From Propionibacteriaceae bacterium (GTDB lineage: Bacteria > Actinomycetota > Actinomycetes > Propionibacteriales > Propionibacteriaceae), in assembly GCA_017306015.1 (NCBI GenBank), contig JAFKJK010000007.1, forward strand, positions 496,001 to 560,000: a stretch of 64,000 nt of DNA. The letters run 5' to 3'. The notes under the pieces were generated by a model that worked only from the letters and a program-made list of their open reading frames with translations, had not been told where the DNA came from and ran no database searches. This document shows, one piece after another, positions 34,453 to 42,234 of this stretch. The position numbers and the translations under genes were made by a program. Positions within the stretch are counted from its first letter, which is position 1; each line of letters opens with the position of its first letter.

Positions 34453-36897
34453 ATGGTCGTGCAACCACCGGCAGGCGAGGACGTCGCCGAGCGGATCGTC
34501 GACATCGACGTGTCCGCCGAGATGGAGACGAGCTATCTCGAGTATGCGTACTCGGTGATCTACTCCCGCGCCCTCCCCGACGCCCGGGACGGACTCAAGC
34601 CGGTTCAGCGCCGGATCCTCTACGGGATGGACCAGATGCGGATCCGTCCCGACGTCGCTCACGTGAAGTGCTCCCGCGTCGTCGGCCAGGTGATGGGCCT
34701 CTACCACCCGCACGGCGACTCGGCGATCTACGACGCGCTGGTCCGGCTCGGCCAGCCGTGGTCGATGCGGCTGCCCACGGTGGACGGCCACGGCAACTTC
34801 GGCTCCCCGGACGCCGGGCCGGCCGCCATGCGCTACACCGAGTGCCGGATGGCGCCCGCCGCCGTCGCGATGACGGCCGACATCGAGGCCGACACCGTCG
34901 ACTTCCGTCCGAACTATGACGGCAAGGAGACCGAGCCGGTCGTACTGCCGGCCGCGTTCCCGAACCTGCTGGTCAACGGCAGCCAGGGCATCGCCGTCGG
35001 CATGGCCACCAACATCGCCCCGCACAACCTCGTCGAGGTCGTCCAGGCCCTGAAGCACCTGCTCCGCCACCCCGACGCCGACAATGCCGAACTGATGAGA
35101 TTCGTGCCCGGACCCGACTTTCCCACCGGCGGCAAGATCATCGGCCTGGACGGGGTGTCGGACGCGTTCACCACCGGACGGGGCACCTTCAAGGTGCGCG
35201 CGACCGCCCGGATCGAGCAGGTGCACGCCCGCCGCAAGGGCATCGTCGTCACCGAGATGCCCTACCAGGTCGGACCGGAACGGATCATCGAACAGGTCAA
35301 GACCCTGGTCACCAGCAAGCGGCTGACCGGCATCGCCGACATCAAGGACCTCACCGACCTCGCCAACGGCACCCGACTGGTGATCGAGGTGAAGAACGGG
35401 TTCAACCCGGACGCCGTGCTGGAGGAGCTGTACCGGCTGACCAAGCTGGAGGACACGTTCGCCGCCAACAACGTCGCCCTGGTGGACGGCCAGCCGAGCA
35501 CGCTCACGCTGCGCGACATGCTGCGCGTCTACCTCGACCACCGCCTGGAGGTCATCCGGCGTCGCTCGATGTTCCAGCTCGGCAAGGCCCGTGACCGGCT
35601 GCACCTGGTCGAGGGCCTGTTGATCGCCATCGTCGACATCGACGACGTGATCGCGATCATCCGCAGCTCCGACGACGTCGCCCAGGCCCGTGCCCGGTTG
35701 ATGGACGCGTTCGAACTCACCGAGACGCAGACCAACTACATCCTGGACATGCAGTTGCGTCGGCTGACCAAGTTCAGCCGGATCGACCTGGAGGCCGAGC
35801 GGGAGCGGCTGTGGGCCACCATCAGCGACCTGGAGGGCATCCTCGGCTCGGACGAACGCCTGCACGAGGTCACCGCGTCCGAGCTGGACGAGATCGCGCG
35901 AGCCCATGGGACGCCACGCCGCACGGTCCTGCTGGCCAGCGCCGGCACGCAGGTGACCGCGGCCAGGGCGACCGCGTCCCTGGAGATCGCGGACGATCCG
36001 TGCTGGGTGCTGCTCAGTTCGGCCGGCCTGCTCGCCCGCACCGAGAGCGCCGAGCCGCTGCCGAGTTCTGGTCCGCGGGCCGTGCACGACGTGATCACCT
36101 CGGCCGTGCGCACCACCGCCCGCGGCGACTTCTGCGTCTTCACCAGCACCGGACGGCTGCTGCGCGGCCACGCCATCGAGGTCCCCGGCGTCCCGAACAC
36201 CGCGACGGCACCCAACCTGCAGGGCGGCTCGCCGGCTGTCGAGCTGCTCCCACTAGCCCCCGGTGAGCGGATCCTCGGCCTCGGCAGTCTCGGCCAGGCC
36301 ACGTTCGGCTGGGCTCTGGGAACGCGCAAGGGCGTGGTGAAGCGGGTCCAGCCGGAGGTGCTCGGCAAGGACGCCTGGGACATCATCCGGCTCGACGAGG
36401 ACGACGAGGTCGTCGGTGCCGTCGAGCTGGAGCACGACCTGGTGGAGCTGGTCTTCATCACATCGGATGCACAGCTCCTGCACTTCCCGGCCAGTTCGGT
36501 CCGCCCGCAGGGACGCTCCGGCGGCGGCATGGCCGGGGTCAAGCTGGGAAGCCGGGCCCAGGTGGTGTTCTTCGGCGCGGCTGGCGTCGACGGCTCCACG
36601 GTCGTGACAGTCGCGGGGTCGTCCGCGGCGCTACCCGGAACGGACGCCGGCAGCATGAAGGTGACCCCGCTGGCCGAGTATCCGGGCAAGGGCCGCGCCA
36701 CCGGGGGTGTCCGCTGCCAACGCTTCCTCAAGGGCGAGGACACCCTGCTGCTCGCCTGGGCGGGCGCCGATCCGGCGATCGCCGCTGCGGCCAGCGGCGC
36801 CCCGATAGACCTGCCGGCGCCCGACCCCCGCCGGGACGGCTCGGGGGTGTCGATCAGCCAGCCGGTCGCTGCGGTCGGCTCCCGCTTCCACGCCTGA
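34453..36897 (+). CDS. parC: DNA topoisomerase IV subunit A
   Basis: 814 aa from ATG 34453. The winged-helix/tower domain contains [31 protein letters not shown] (quinolone-determining region) and the catalytic tyrosine in AMRYTECRM near residue 130. The coiled-coil tower ends with [11 protein letters not shown]. The C-terminal beta-pinwheel has degenerate blades and no QRRGGKG gyrase box, which favours topoisomerase IV over GyrA. It partners with ParE encoded at 37.9-40.0 kb on the opposite strand. The 3' end overlaps a small minus-strand ORF by 44 bp. Confidence 0.93.
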   Translation: MVVQPPAGEDVAERIVDIDVSAEMETSYLEYAYSVIYSRALPDARDGLKPVQRRILYGMDQMRIRPDVAHVKCSRVVGQVMGLYHPHGDSAIYDALVRLGQPWSMRLPTVDGHGNFGSPDAGPAAMRYTECRMAPAAVAMTADIEADTVDFRPNYDGKETEPVVLPAAFPNLLVNGSQGIAVGMATNIAPHNLVEVVQALKHLLRHPDADNAELMRFVPGPDFPTGGKIIGLDGVSDAFTTGRGTFKVRATARIEQVHARRKGIVVTEMPYQVGPERIIEQVKTLVTSKRLTGIADIKDLTDLANGTRLVIEVKNGFNPDAVLEELYRLTKLEDTFAANNVALVDGQPSTLTLRDMLRVYLDHRLEVIRRRSMFQLGKARDRLHLVEGLLIAIVDIDDVIAIIRSSDDVAQARARLMDAFELTETQTNYILDMQLRRLTKFSRIDLEAERERLWATISDLEGILGSDERLHEVTASELDEIARAHGTPRRTVLLASAGTQVTAARATASLEIADDPCWVLLSSAGLLARTESAEPLPSSGPRAVHDVITSAVRTTARGDFCVFTSTGRLLRGHAIEVPGVPNTATAPNLQGGSPAVELLPLAPGERILGLGSLGQATFGWALGTRKGVVKRVQPEVLGKDAWDIIRLDEDDEVVGAVELEHDLVELVFITSDAQLLHFPASSVRPQGRSGGGMAGVKLGSRAQVVFFGAAGVDGSTVVTVAGSSAALPGTDAGSMKVTPLAEYPGKGRATGGVRCQRFLKGEDTLLLAWAGADPAIAAAASGAPIDLPAPDPRRDGSGVSISQPVAAVGSRFHA

Positions 36898-37135
36898 CCC
36901 GGCCCCTCCCGAGCGGGCCGTCAGTCGGTGTGCGCCCCGGCTCGCCGGGCCGGACATAGCCCTCGATCACCCGGTGCTCGCGGTGCAGGTGCTGCTCTGC
37001 CACGTCCTGGTCCTCACCGGTGCCGGCCCTGCCGCGGGACTCGGCGGCAGAGCTCGGCATGGGCACCTCGCCGCCCTCGCCGAGCATGGCCGACTCGAAA
37101 GGCTCCCCGGGCGTGGACCGTTCGGCATCACTCAT
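36854..37135 (-). CDS. Small hypothetical protein (93 aa)
   Basis: The ATG at 37135 is preceded by GAGAGGAGACAGCG, a very good ribosome binding site. The product is hydrophilic, Gly/Glu/Arg/Pro-rich and probably disordered (MSDAERSTPGEPFESAM, then LHREHRVIEGYVRPGEPG). Its last 44 bp overlap the 3' end of parC on the other strand, so the tail is likely unconstrained. Divergent from the carbonic anhydrase gene. No family recognised. Confidence 0.5.
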   Translation of the reverse strand: MSDAERSTPGEPFESAMLGEGGEVPMPSSAAESRGRAGTGEDQDVAEQHLHREHRVIEGYVRPGEPGRTPTDGPLGRGRVRRGSGSRPQRPAG

Positions 37136-37214
37136 CGCTGTCTCCTCTCGACTGCTCAGCAATACCCCCAACCAGCACCGGATCGGCGGCGGACGTCCGG
37201 TTAGGGTGGCAGCC

Positions 37215-37709
37215 GTGGATGACACCTTCGACGACCTGCTGGCGGCCAACCGCCGCTACGCCAACTCCGCTCCCCGCAACTTCGACGGCTACGCCCATGC
37301 CGGCATCGCCGTCGTCACGTGCATGGACTCCCGGTTGCAGCCGCTGGAGATGATCGGGCTGTTCCTCGGTGAGGCGAAGATCCTGCGGACTCCTGGCGGC
37401 CACGTCACCCCCGACGCTCTCGCAGGCTGCATCCTCGGCGTCGACCTGCTCCGGGTGGACCGCATCCTCGTGGTAAGTCACAGCAAGTGCGCCATCGCGT
37501 CCGGCACCGACGCGGACCTCGCGCGGCGGATCAACGACGCCACGGGGCTGGACGCCAACGGCTACACCTTCGATGCCGACCCCGACCAGACCGGACGCAT
37601 CCGCGCCGACGTGAAGCTCCTCGCCGAACATCCGCTGATCGCCGGACGGGCAACGGTCGGAGGCTTCCACTACGACGTCGAGACCGGCCTGCTCGAACGC
37701 GTCTGCTGA
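37215..37709 (+). CDS. Beta-type carbonic anhydrase
   Basis: 164 aa from GTG 37215. The zinc ligands and catalytic dyad are seen in TCMDSRLQP (Cys, Asp-Arg) and SHSKCAIA (His and Cys four apart), with RTPGGHVTPDAL between them. It interconverts CO2 and bicarbonate in the cytosol. At 164 aa it is one of the short beta-type enzymes. TTAGGGT lies 8 nt before the start and no ribosome binding site is seen, suggesting leaderless expression. A tandem repeat region follows. Confidence 0.9.
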   Translation: MDDTFDDLLAANRRYANSAPRNFDGYAHAGIAVVTCMDSRLQPLEMIGLFLGEAKILRTPGGHVTPDALAGCILGVDLLRVDRILVVSHSKCAIASGTDADLARRINDATGLDANGYTFDADPDQTGRIRADVKLLAEHPLIAGRATVGGFHYDVETGLLERVC

Positions 37710-37765
37710 CCCCAGGGTCAGCCGGACCCAGCCCCCCGCTGGTCAAGTAGCTAGGCAGGTGCAGG

Positions 37766-37942
37766 GATCCCGGCGTTCGCCGGGACGACGGTTGGCTGAG
37801 TTGCGTCGTCCCGGGCCCCGCCCCGGGACCTCCGACGGCCGAGTAGCGACGTCGGTGCGGAGATCCCGGCGTTCGCCCGGACGACGGTTGGCTGAGTTGC
37901 GGCATCCCGGGGCCCCCGGGACCCCGGCAGCCGAACAGCGAC
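37766..37942. repeat. Two tandem copies of a 96-bp repeat between convergent genes
   Basis: Copies start GATCCCGGCGTTCGCC at 37766 and 37862. Both contain CGACGGTTGGCTGAGTTGCG and end near AGCGAC (37850, 37942). Internal inverted pairs (GGGACGACG with CGTCGTCCC in copy 1) would fold strongly. They fill the gap between the convergent carbonic anhydrase and parE genes and reach to 3 bp from the parE stop, so they may act as a bidirectional terminator. Confidence 0.85.
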
Positions 37943-37944
37943 GC

Positions 37945-40017
37945 TCAGGCGTCGATGCGCTCGGCGTCCAGGGCGTAGGCGCCCTCGATGATGAACTCCC
38001 GCCGCGGCGCGACGTCGTTGCCCATGAGCTTCTCGAACGTCCCCTCCGCGGCCAGGGCGTCGTCGACCGTGATTCGGCGCAGCGTCCGCTGCCGAGGGTT
38101 CATCGTGGTCTCGGCCAGCTCGTGCGCGTCCATCTCGCCGAGGCCCTTGTAGCGCTGCGGCTCCTTGAACGCCTGGCCCTTCTTCGTCAGCTCGGCGAGC
38201 TTGCGGCGGTACTCGGCCTCGTTGTAGGTGTACAGGTACTTCTCCTGGCCCTTGCGCACGTTCAGCAACTCGAACCGGTGCAGCGGCGGGACGGCGGTGT
38301 ACACCCGTCCGGCCTCCACCATCGGTCGCATGTACTTGAAGAACAGCGTGGCCAGCAGCGTCCGGATGTGCGCGCCGTCGGAATCGGCGTCGGCCATGAA
38401 GATCACCTTCGAGTAGCGGGCCGCGTCCAGGTCGAAGGTCCGTCCCGAGCCTGCACCGACCACCTGGATGATCGCCGCGCACTCGGCGTTCTTCAGCATG
38501 TCGCCCACCGACGCCTTCTGGACGTTCAGGATCTTGCCGCGGATCGGCAGCAGCGCCTGGTACTCCGAGTCACGAGCCAGCTTGGCCGTCCCCAGCGCCG
38601 AGTCGCCCTCGACGATGAACAGCTCGGTGCGGTCCAGGTCGGTGCTGCGGCAGTCGGCCAGCTTGGCCGGCAGCGTCGAGGACTCCAGCGCGTTCTTGCG
38701 CCGCTGCGCCTCCTTGTGTGCCCGCGCCTGCACCCGCGTCCGGGACGCCGACACGACCTTCTCCATCACCGCCCGGGCCTGGGCACGCTGCGCCGCTCTG
38801 GTCGAGTTCAGGAAGTTGCCCAGTTCGGTCTCGACGATCCGGGTGACCAGCCGGGTCACCGGCGGCGTGCCGAGCACCTCTTTGGTCTGGCCCTCGAACT
38901 GCGGCTCGGCCAGTCGGACGGTGACCACGCCGGTCAGCCCCTCCAGGGCGTCCTCCTTGCTGATCTCCTCGCCGGCCTTCAGCAGCCGGGTGCCGTCCAG
39001 GCCGCGCAGGAACGCCCTGGTCAGGCCGCGCTCGAAGCCCTGGACGTGGGTGCCGCCCTTGGGCGTGGCGATGATGTTCACGAACGACTGAACCTGGGTG
39101 TCGTACCCGCTGCCCCAGCGCAGGGCGATATCGACGTCCAGCGTCCGCTCGACGTCAGTGGGCGTCATCGCACCGTTGTCGTCCAGCATCGGGACGGTCT
39201 CGGTGAACTTGTCGGTGCCCTGCAGCCGCAGCACGTCGCTCACCGGGGGGTCGGACGCGAGGAAGTCGCAGAACTCGGAGATCCCTCCGTCGTGCTTGAA
39301 CACCTCCGTCACCGGCTCGTCGCTCCGGGAGTCGGTGACCTTCAGCTCGAGGCCGGGCACCAGGAAGCTCGTCTGCCGGGCGCGGGCGAGCAGCTGGGGC
39401 AGGGCGAGCTGAGCGTCCTTCAGGAAGATCTGCCGGTCGGGCCAGTAGCGCACCCGGGTGCCGGTGACGGCCTTCCCCACCCGGCCCGCCTTGCGCAGTT
39501 CGCTGCCGGGCGTGAACGGTGCGTCCGGACCGTCGCCCGCGAACGTCCCCGGCACGCCGCGCCGGAAGCTCATCGCCCAGGTGGAGCCGTTGCGGTCGAC
39601 CTCCACGTCGAGCCGCGCGCTCAGCGCGTTCACCACGGACGCCCCGACGCCGTGCAGGCCGCCGGTGGCGTTGTAGCTGCCCGCGCCGAACTTGCCGCCC
39701 GCGTGCAGCTTGGTGAACACGACCTCGACGCCGGTCAGCTTCGTCCGCGGTTCGATGTCGACGGGGATGCCCCGGGCGTGGTCGCAGACCAGGATGCTGC
39801 CGTCGTGACCTAGGGTCACCTCGATGTGCTCGCCGAACCCGGCCAGCGCCTCGTCCACGGCGTTGTCGATGATCTCCCACAGGCAGTGCATCAGGCCGCG
39901 GGTGTCGGTCGAGCCGATGTACATCGCCGGGCGCTTGCGGACGGCCTCCAGCCCCTCCAGCACCAGCAGGTGGCGGGCCTCGTAGTCGCGTCCCTCGGCA
40001 GCCTTCGTCGTCGTCAC
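37945..40017 (-). CDS. parE: DNA topoisomerase IV subunit B
   Basis: 690 aa from GTG 40017. The GHKL ATPase domain shows IDNAVDEALAGF, DHARGIPVD and GGLHGVGASVVNALS. The transducer domain follows, then a TOPRIM domain with FIVEGDSALGTAKLARD (the GDSALG form, as in actinobacterial ParE rather than GDSAGG) and MADADSDGAHIRTLL. It provides ATP hydrolysis for decatenation together with ParC. GATAAT, a near-perfect -10 box, lies 8 nt upstream of the GTG, pointing to a leaderless message. Confidence 0.94.
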   Translation of the reverse strand: MTTTKAAEGRDYEARHLLVLEGLEAVRKRPAMYIGSTDTRGLMHCLWEIIDNAVDEALAGFGEHIEVTLGHDGSILVCDHARGIPVDIEPRTKLTGVEVVFTKLHAGGKFGAGSYNATGGLHGVGASVVNALSARLDVEVDRNGSTWAMSFRRGVPGTFAGDGPDAPFTPGSELRKAGRVGKAVTGTRVRYWPDRQIFLKDAQLALPQLLARARQTSFLVPGLELKVTDSRSDEPVTEVFKHDGGISEFCDFLASDPPVSDVLRLQGTDKFTETVPMLDDNGAMTPTDVERTLDVDIALRWGSGYDTQVQSFVNIIATPKGGTHVQGFERGLTRAFLRGLDGTRLLKAGEEISKEDALEGLTGVVTVRLAEPQFEGQTKEVLGTPPVTRLVTRIVETELGNFLNSTRAAQRAQARAVMEKVVSASRTRVQARAHKEAQRRKNALESSTLPAKLADCRSTDLDRTELFIVEGDSALGTAKLARDSEYQALLPIRGKILNVQKASVGDMLKNAECAAIIQVVGAGSGRTFDLDAARYSKVIFMADADSDGAHIRTLLATLFFKYMRPMVEAGRVYTAVPPLHRFELLNVRKGQEKYLYTYNEAEYRRKLAELTKKGQAFKEPQRYKGLGEMDAHELAETTMNPRQRTLRRITVDDALAAEGTFEKLMGNDVAPRREFIIEGAYALDAERIDA

Positions 40018-40021
40018 CGGC

Positions 40022-40053
40022 CGAGATTATCTCGCACACGTAACAGTTGTGCG
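40022..40053. promoter_or_regulatory. parE promoter with two dyads
   Basis: CGAGAT-T-ATCTCG (40022-40034) is a perfect 6-bp dyad that contains, on the minus strand, the GATAAT -10 of parE. A second dyad, CGCACA (33-38) and TGTGCG (48-53) with a 9-nt spacer, overlaps its upstream part. Either could be an operator, possibly a supercoiling-sensitive element. This is the divergent region between parE and the first DUF7455-like gene. Confidence 0.5.
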
Positions 40054-40184
40054 TATTCGGGTACCGGTGTCGTGGCAGTGCACCGCTCGGTTGGCGAGCC
40101 GTGCATACACTGGCAGCGCCGGGACCACCCGCCAGCCGCGGAAGGTCCCCCGGTGCCGGATCGGGTGAGAGAGCGAGGACGACC

Positions 40185-40376
40185 ATGACCAGCACAGTGA
40201 CTGAACCCCTGACCACTGCGGACCGCTGCGACCGGTGCGGAGCGCAGGCCTACCTGCGAGTAACCCTCGCCTCCGGCGGCGAACTGCTCTTCTGTGCCCA
40301 CCACGCCAAGGCCCACTCCGCCAAGCTCAGCCAGGTGGCGCTGAAGATCCACGACGAGACCGACAAGCTCCGCTGA
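40185..40376 (+). CDS. Small zinc-ribbon-like protein (DUF7455-like), copy 1
   Basis: 63 aa from ATG 40185, GAGGAC upstream. Two metal-ligand pairs are visible: RCDRCGAQAYLRV and LLFCAHHAKAH. The C-terminal helix reads KIHDETDKL. It is about 87% identical to the second copy at 41456-41647. Conserved near parE and sigA in actinobacteria; function unknown. A strong intrinsic terminator follows at 40395-40418. Confidence 0.88.
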   Translation: MTSTVTEPLTTADRCDRCGAQAYLRVTLASGGELLFCAHHAKAHSAKLSQVALKIHDETDKLR

Positions 40377-40394
40377 GGCGGCTTCCAGGCAGCT

Positions 40395-40418
40395 GGGCCC
40401 CGGGTCTTCCCGGGGCCC
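40395..40418 (+). terminator. Intrinsic terminator after DUF7455-like copy 1
   Basis: A perfect 10-bp stem GGGCCCCGGG (40395-40404) and CCCGGGGCCC (40409-40418) with a TCTT loop, followed by ATTCCTGTTTCT. It lies 18 nt after the stop codon. Confidence 0.85.
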
Positions 40419-40506
40419 ATTCCTGTTTCTGACACACGGCGGCGTCGGAGCGGCTCGAGCGTCGTATCGTGTCGGTGAACCGACAGGTCGCGGATCCGGG
40501 GAGGTC

Positions 40507-41367
40507 ATGGTGATGGAGAGGCGCAGGCTGGGACGCATCGGTCACGAGACCAGCGTGCTCGTGTACGGAGCCGCTGCGCTCGGCGAGGTGACCCAGGAGG
40601 TGGCGGACGCCTCGCTGGCGCAGGCCCTGGCAGCCGGAGTAAACCACCTCGACACGGCGGCGTCCTACGGGCAGGCCGAGTCGAGGATGGGACCGACGGT
40701 GGCGAAGGTCCGCGACCGGGTGTTCCTCGCGACGAAGTCCACGCAGCGCCGAGCCGAGGACGCCTGGCGCGAACTCGAGCGCTCGCTGGAGTTGCTGCAC
40801 ACCGACCACATCGACCTGTGGCAGGTCCACGCCGTGTGCGACCTGCCCGAGCTGGACAAGGTGTTCGCACCGGGCGGCGCGCTGGAGGCGTTCGTGCGCG
40901 CGAGGGACGAGGGCGTCGTCGGCTGGATCGGCATCACCGGCCACACCGAGCAGGCGCCGGTCGTGCATGCCGAGGCGCTGCGCCGCTTCGACTTCGACTC
41001 CGTCCTCACGCCGATGAACTACCACCTCTACACCGCGGACGCCGAGTTCCGGACGAACTTCGACACCCTGTACGAGCTGATCGGCGAGCGGGACGTGGCG
41101 CTGCGCACGATCAAGGCCACCGCCCGCCGGCCCTGGGCCGGGGAGCACCGACTGGCGACGTGGTACGAGCCGTTCACCGAGCCGGAGGACATCCGCGCGG
41201 CGATCTCGTGGGTGCTCGGCACGTTCCCCGCGATCGCGGGCCTGCCGACAGCCGGGGAGACCACGCTGCTCGGCAAGGCGATCGAGGCGGAGGCGGACCG
41301 CATGGACGTCACCGAAGCGTCCGATCACCTCGCTCGCGCCACCGACTACACGACGATCTTCGTCTGA
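40507..41367 (+). CDS. Aldo/keto reductase
   Basis: 286 aa from ATG 40507 with GGGGAGG 3 nt upstream. A TIM-barrel AKR with the catalytic tetrad recognisable: LDTAASYG (Asp and Tyr), LATKS (Lys) and WQVHAV (His). NAD(P)H-dependent carbonyl reduction is expected; the substrate is unknown. The gene sits between the two DUF7455-like copies, separated by terminators at both ends of the segment, so it may be transcribed alone. Confidence 0.9.
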   Translation: MVMERRRLGRIGHETSVLVYGAAALGEVTQEVADASLAQALAAGVNHLDTAASYGQAESRMGPTVAKVRDRVFLATKSTQRRAEDAWRELERSLELLHTDHIDLWQVHAVCDLPELDKVFAPGGALEAFVRARDEGVVGWIGITGHTEQAPVVHAEALRRFDFDSVLTPMNYHLYTADAEFRTNFDTLYELIGERDVALRTIKATARRPWAGEHRLATWYEPFTEPEDIRAAISWVLGTFPAIAGLPTAGETTLLGKAIEAEADRMDVTEASDHLARATDYTTIFV

Positions 41368-41455
41368 TCGCGACGTCCCCTGCGGATCGGGAACAACCCG
41401 GATGGCCGCGAACGTTGTACACGACGCCGGACTCGTGGCGAGAGAGAGGATGCCC

Positions 41456-41647
41456 ATGACCAGCACCGTTGCCGAACCCCTGACCGCCGCCGATCGCTGC
41501 GATCGCTGCGGAGCGCAGGCGTACCTGCGGGTGACCCTCAACTCGGGTGGCGAACTTCTCTTCTGCGCCCACCACGCTCGGGCCCACTCGGCGAAACTCA
41601 ACCAGGTGGCCCTGCACATCCAGGACGAGACCGACAAGCTCGCCTGA
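41456..41647 (+). CDS. Small zinc-ribbon-like protein (DUF7455-like), copy 2
   Basis: 63 aa from ATG 41456. It keeps both ligand pairs (RCDRCGAQAYLRV and LLFCAHHARAH) and differs from copy 1 at about 8 positions, so the pair is a recent or strongly constrained duplication. TTGTAC about 40 nt upstream could be a -10 box. A 12-bp perfect-stem terminator follows. Function unknown. Confidence 0.88.
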   Translation: MTSTVAEPLTAADRCDRCGAQAYLRVTLNSGGELLFCAHHARAHSAKLNQVALHIQDETDKLA

Positions 41648-41661
41648 GTCGGCGTGACGTC

Positions 41662-41690
41662 GAAGGGCCCCGGTTCCGCCGGGGCCCTTC
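41662..41690 (+). terminator. Intrinsic terminator after DUF7455-like copy 2
   Basis: Perfect 12-bp stem GAAGGGCCCCGG (41662-41673) and CCGGGGCCCTTC (41679-41690) with loop TTCCG, followed by GTCTGTG. Its stem core GGGCCCCGG is shared with the terminator after copy 1, suggesting that the duplication included the terminator. Confidence 0.85.
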
Positions 41691-41718
41691 GTCTGTGCCG
41701 CCTGCGATACTCGGCTGT

Positions 41719-42234
41719 ATGAGCATCGACGCCGTCCTCGGCGACCTGACCACCGAACCCGCGGACGCACTGGTCAACGCCGCCAACTCCACGCTGCTCG
41801 GAGGCGGCGGCGTCGACGGCGCCCTGCACGCTGCCGCCGGGCCGGCGCTGCTGGCGGCGTGCCGGCGGATCCGGAAACAGCAGTGGCCCGACGGCCTCCC
41901 GGTCGGCGAGGCGGTCGCCACCGAGGCGGGAAACCTGTCGGCCAGGTGGGTCATCCACACCGTCGGTCCCAACCGCAACCGGGGCCAGGACGACGAAGGC
42001 CTGCTCGCCAACTGCTACACCCGCTGCCTGGACGTCGCCACCGAGCTCGGCGCGACGACGATCGCGTTCCCGGCGATCGGTGCCGGCGCGTACGGTTGGG
42101 ACGCCCCGACGGCCGCCCGGGTCGCGGTGGACGCCGTCGTGTCCCACCCCCGCAGCGGCATTCACCGAGCGCGGTTCGTGCTCTTCAGCCAACGCCTGTA
42201 CGACGCGTTCGCCGCCGAGTTGGCCCGGCTGTGA
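41719..42234 (+). CDS. Macro-domain protein, O-acetyl-ADP-ribose deacetylase type
   Basis: 171 aa, single macro domain. Signature blocks: VNAANSTLLGGGGVDGALH (residues about 19-37) with the ribose-binding Asn, Gly and Asp, WVIHTVGP, and FPAIGAGAYGWD. It binds ADP-ribose and probably removes O-acetyl groups or mono-ADP-ribose. GATACT lies 8 nt upstream with no ribosome binding site (leaderless type). The stop overlaps the ATG of the S9 peptidase gene (TGATG), so they form an operon. Confidence 0.92.
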   Translation: MSIDAVLGDLTTEPADALVNAANSTLLGGGGVDGALHAAAGPALLAACRRIRKQQWPDGLPVGEAVATEAGNLSARWVIHTVGPNRNRGQDDEGLLANCYTRCLDVATELGATTIAFPAIGAGAYGWDAPTAARVAVDAVVSHPRSGIHRARFVLFSQRLYDAFAAELARL

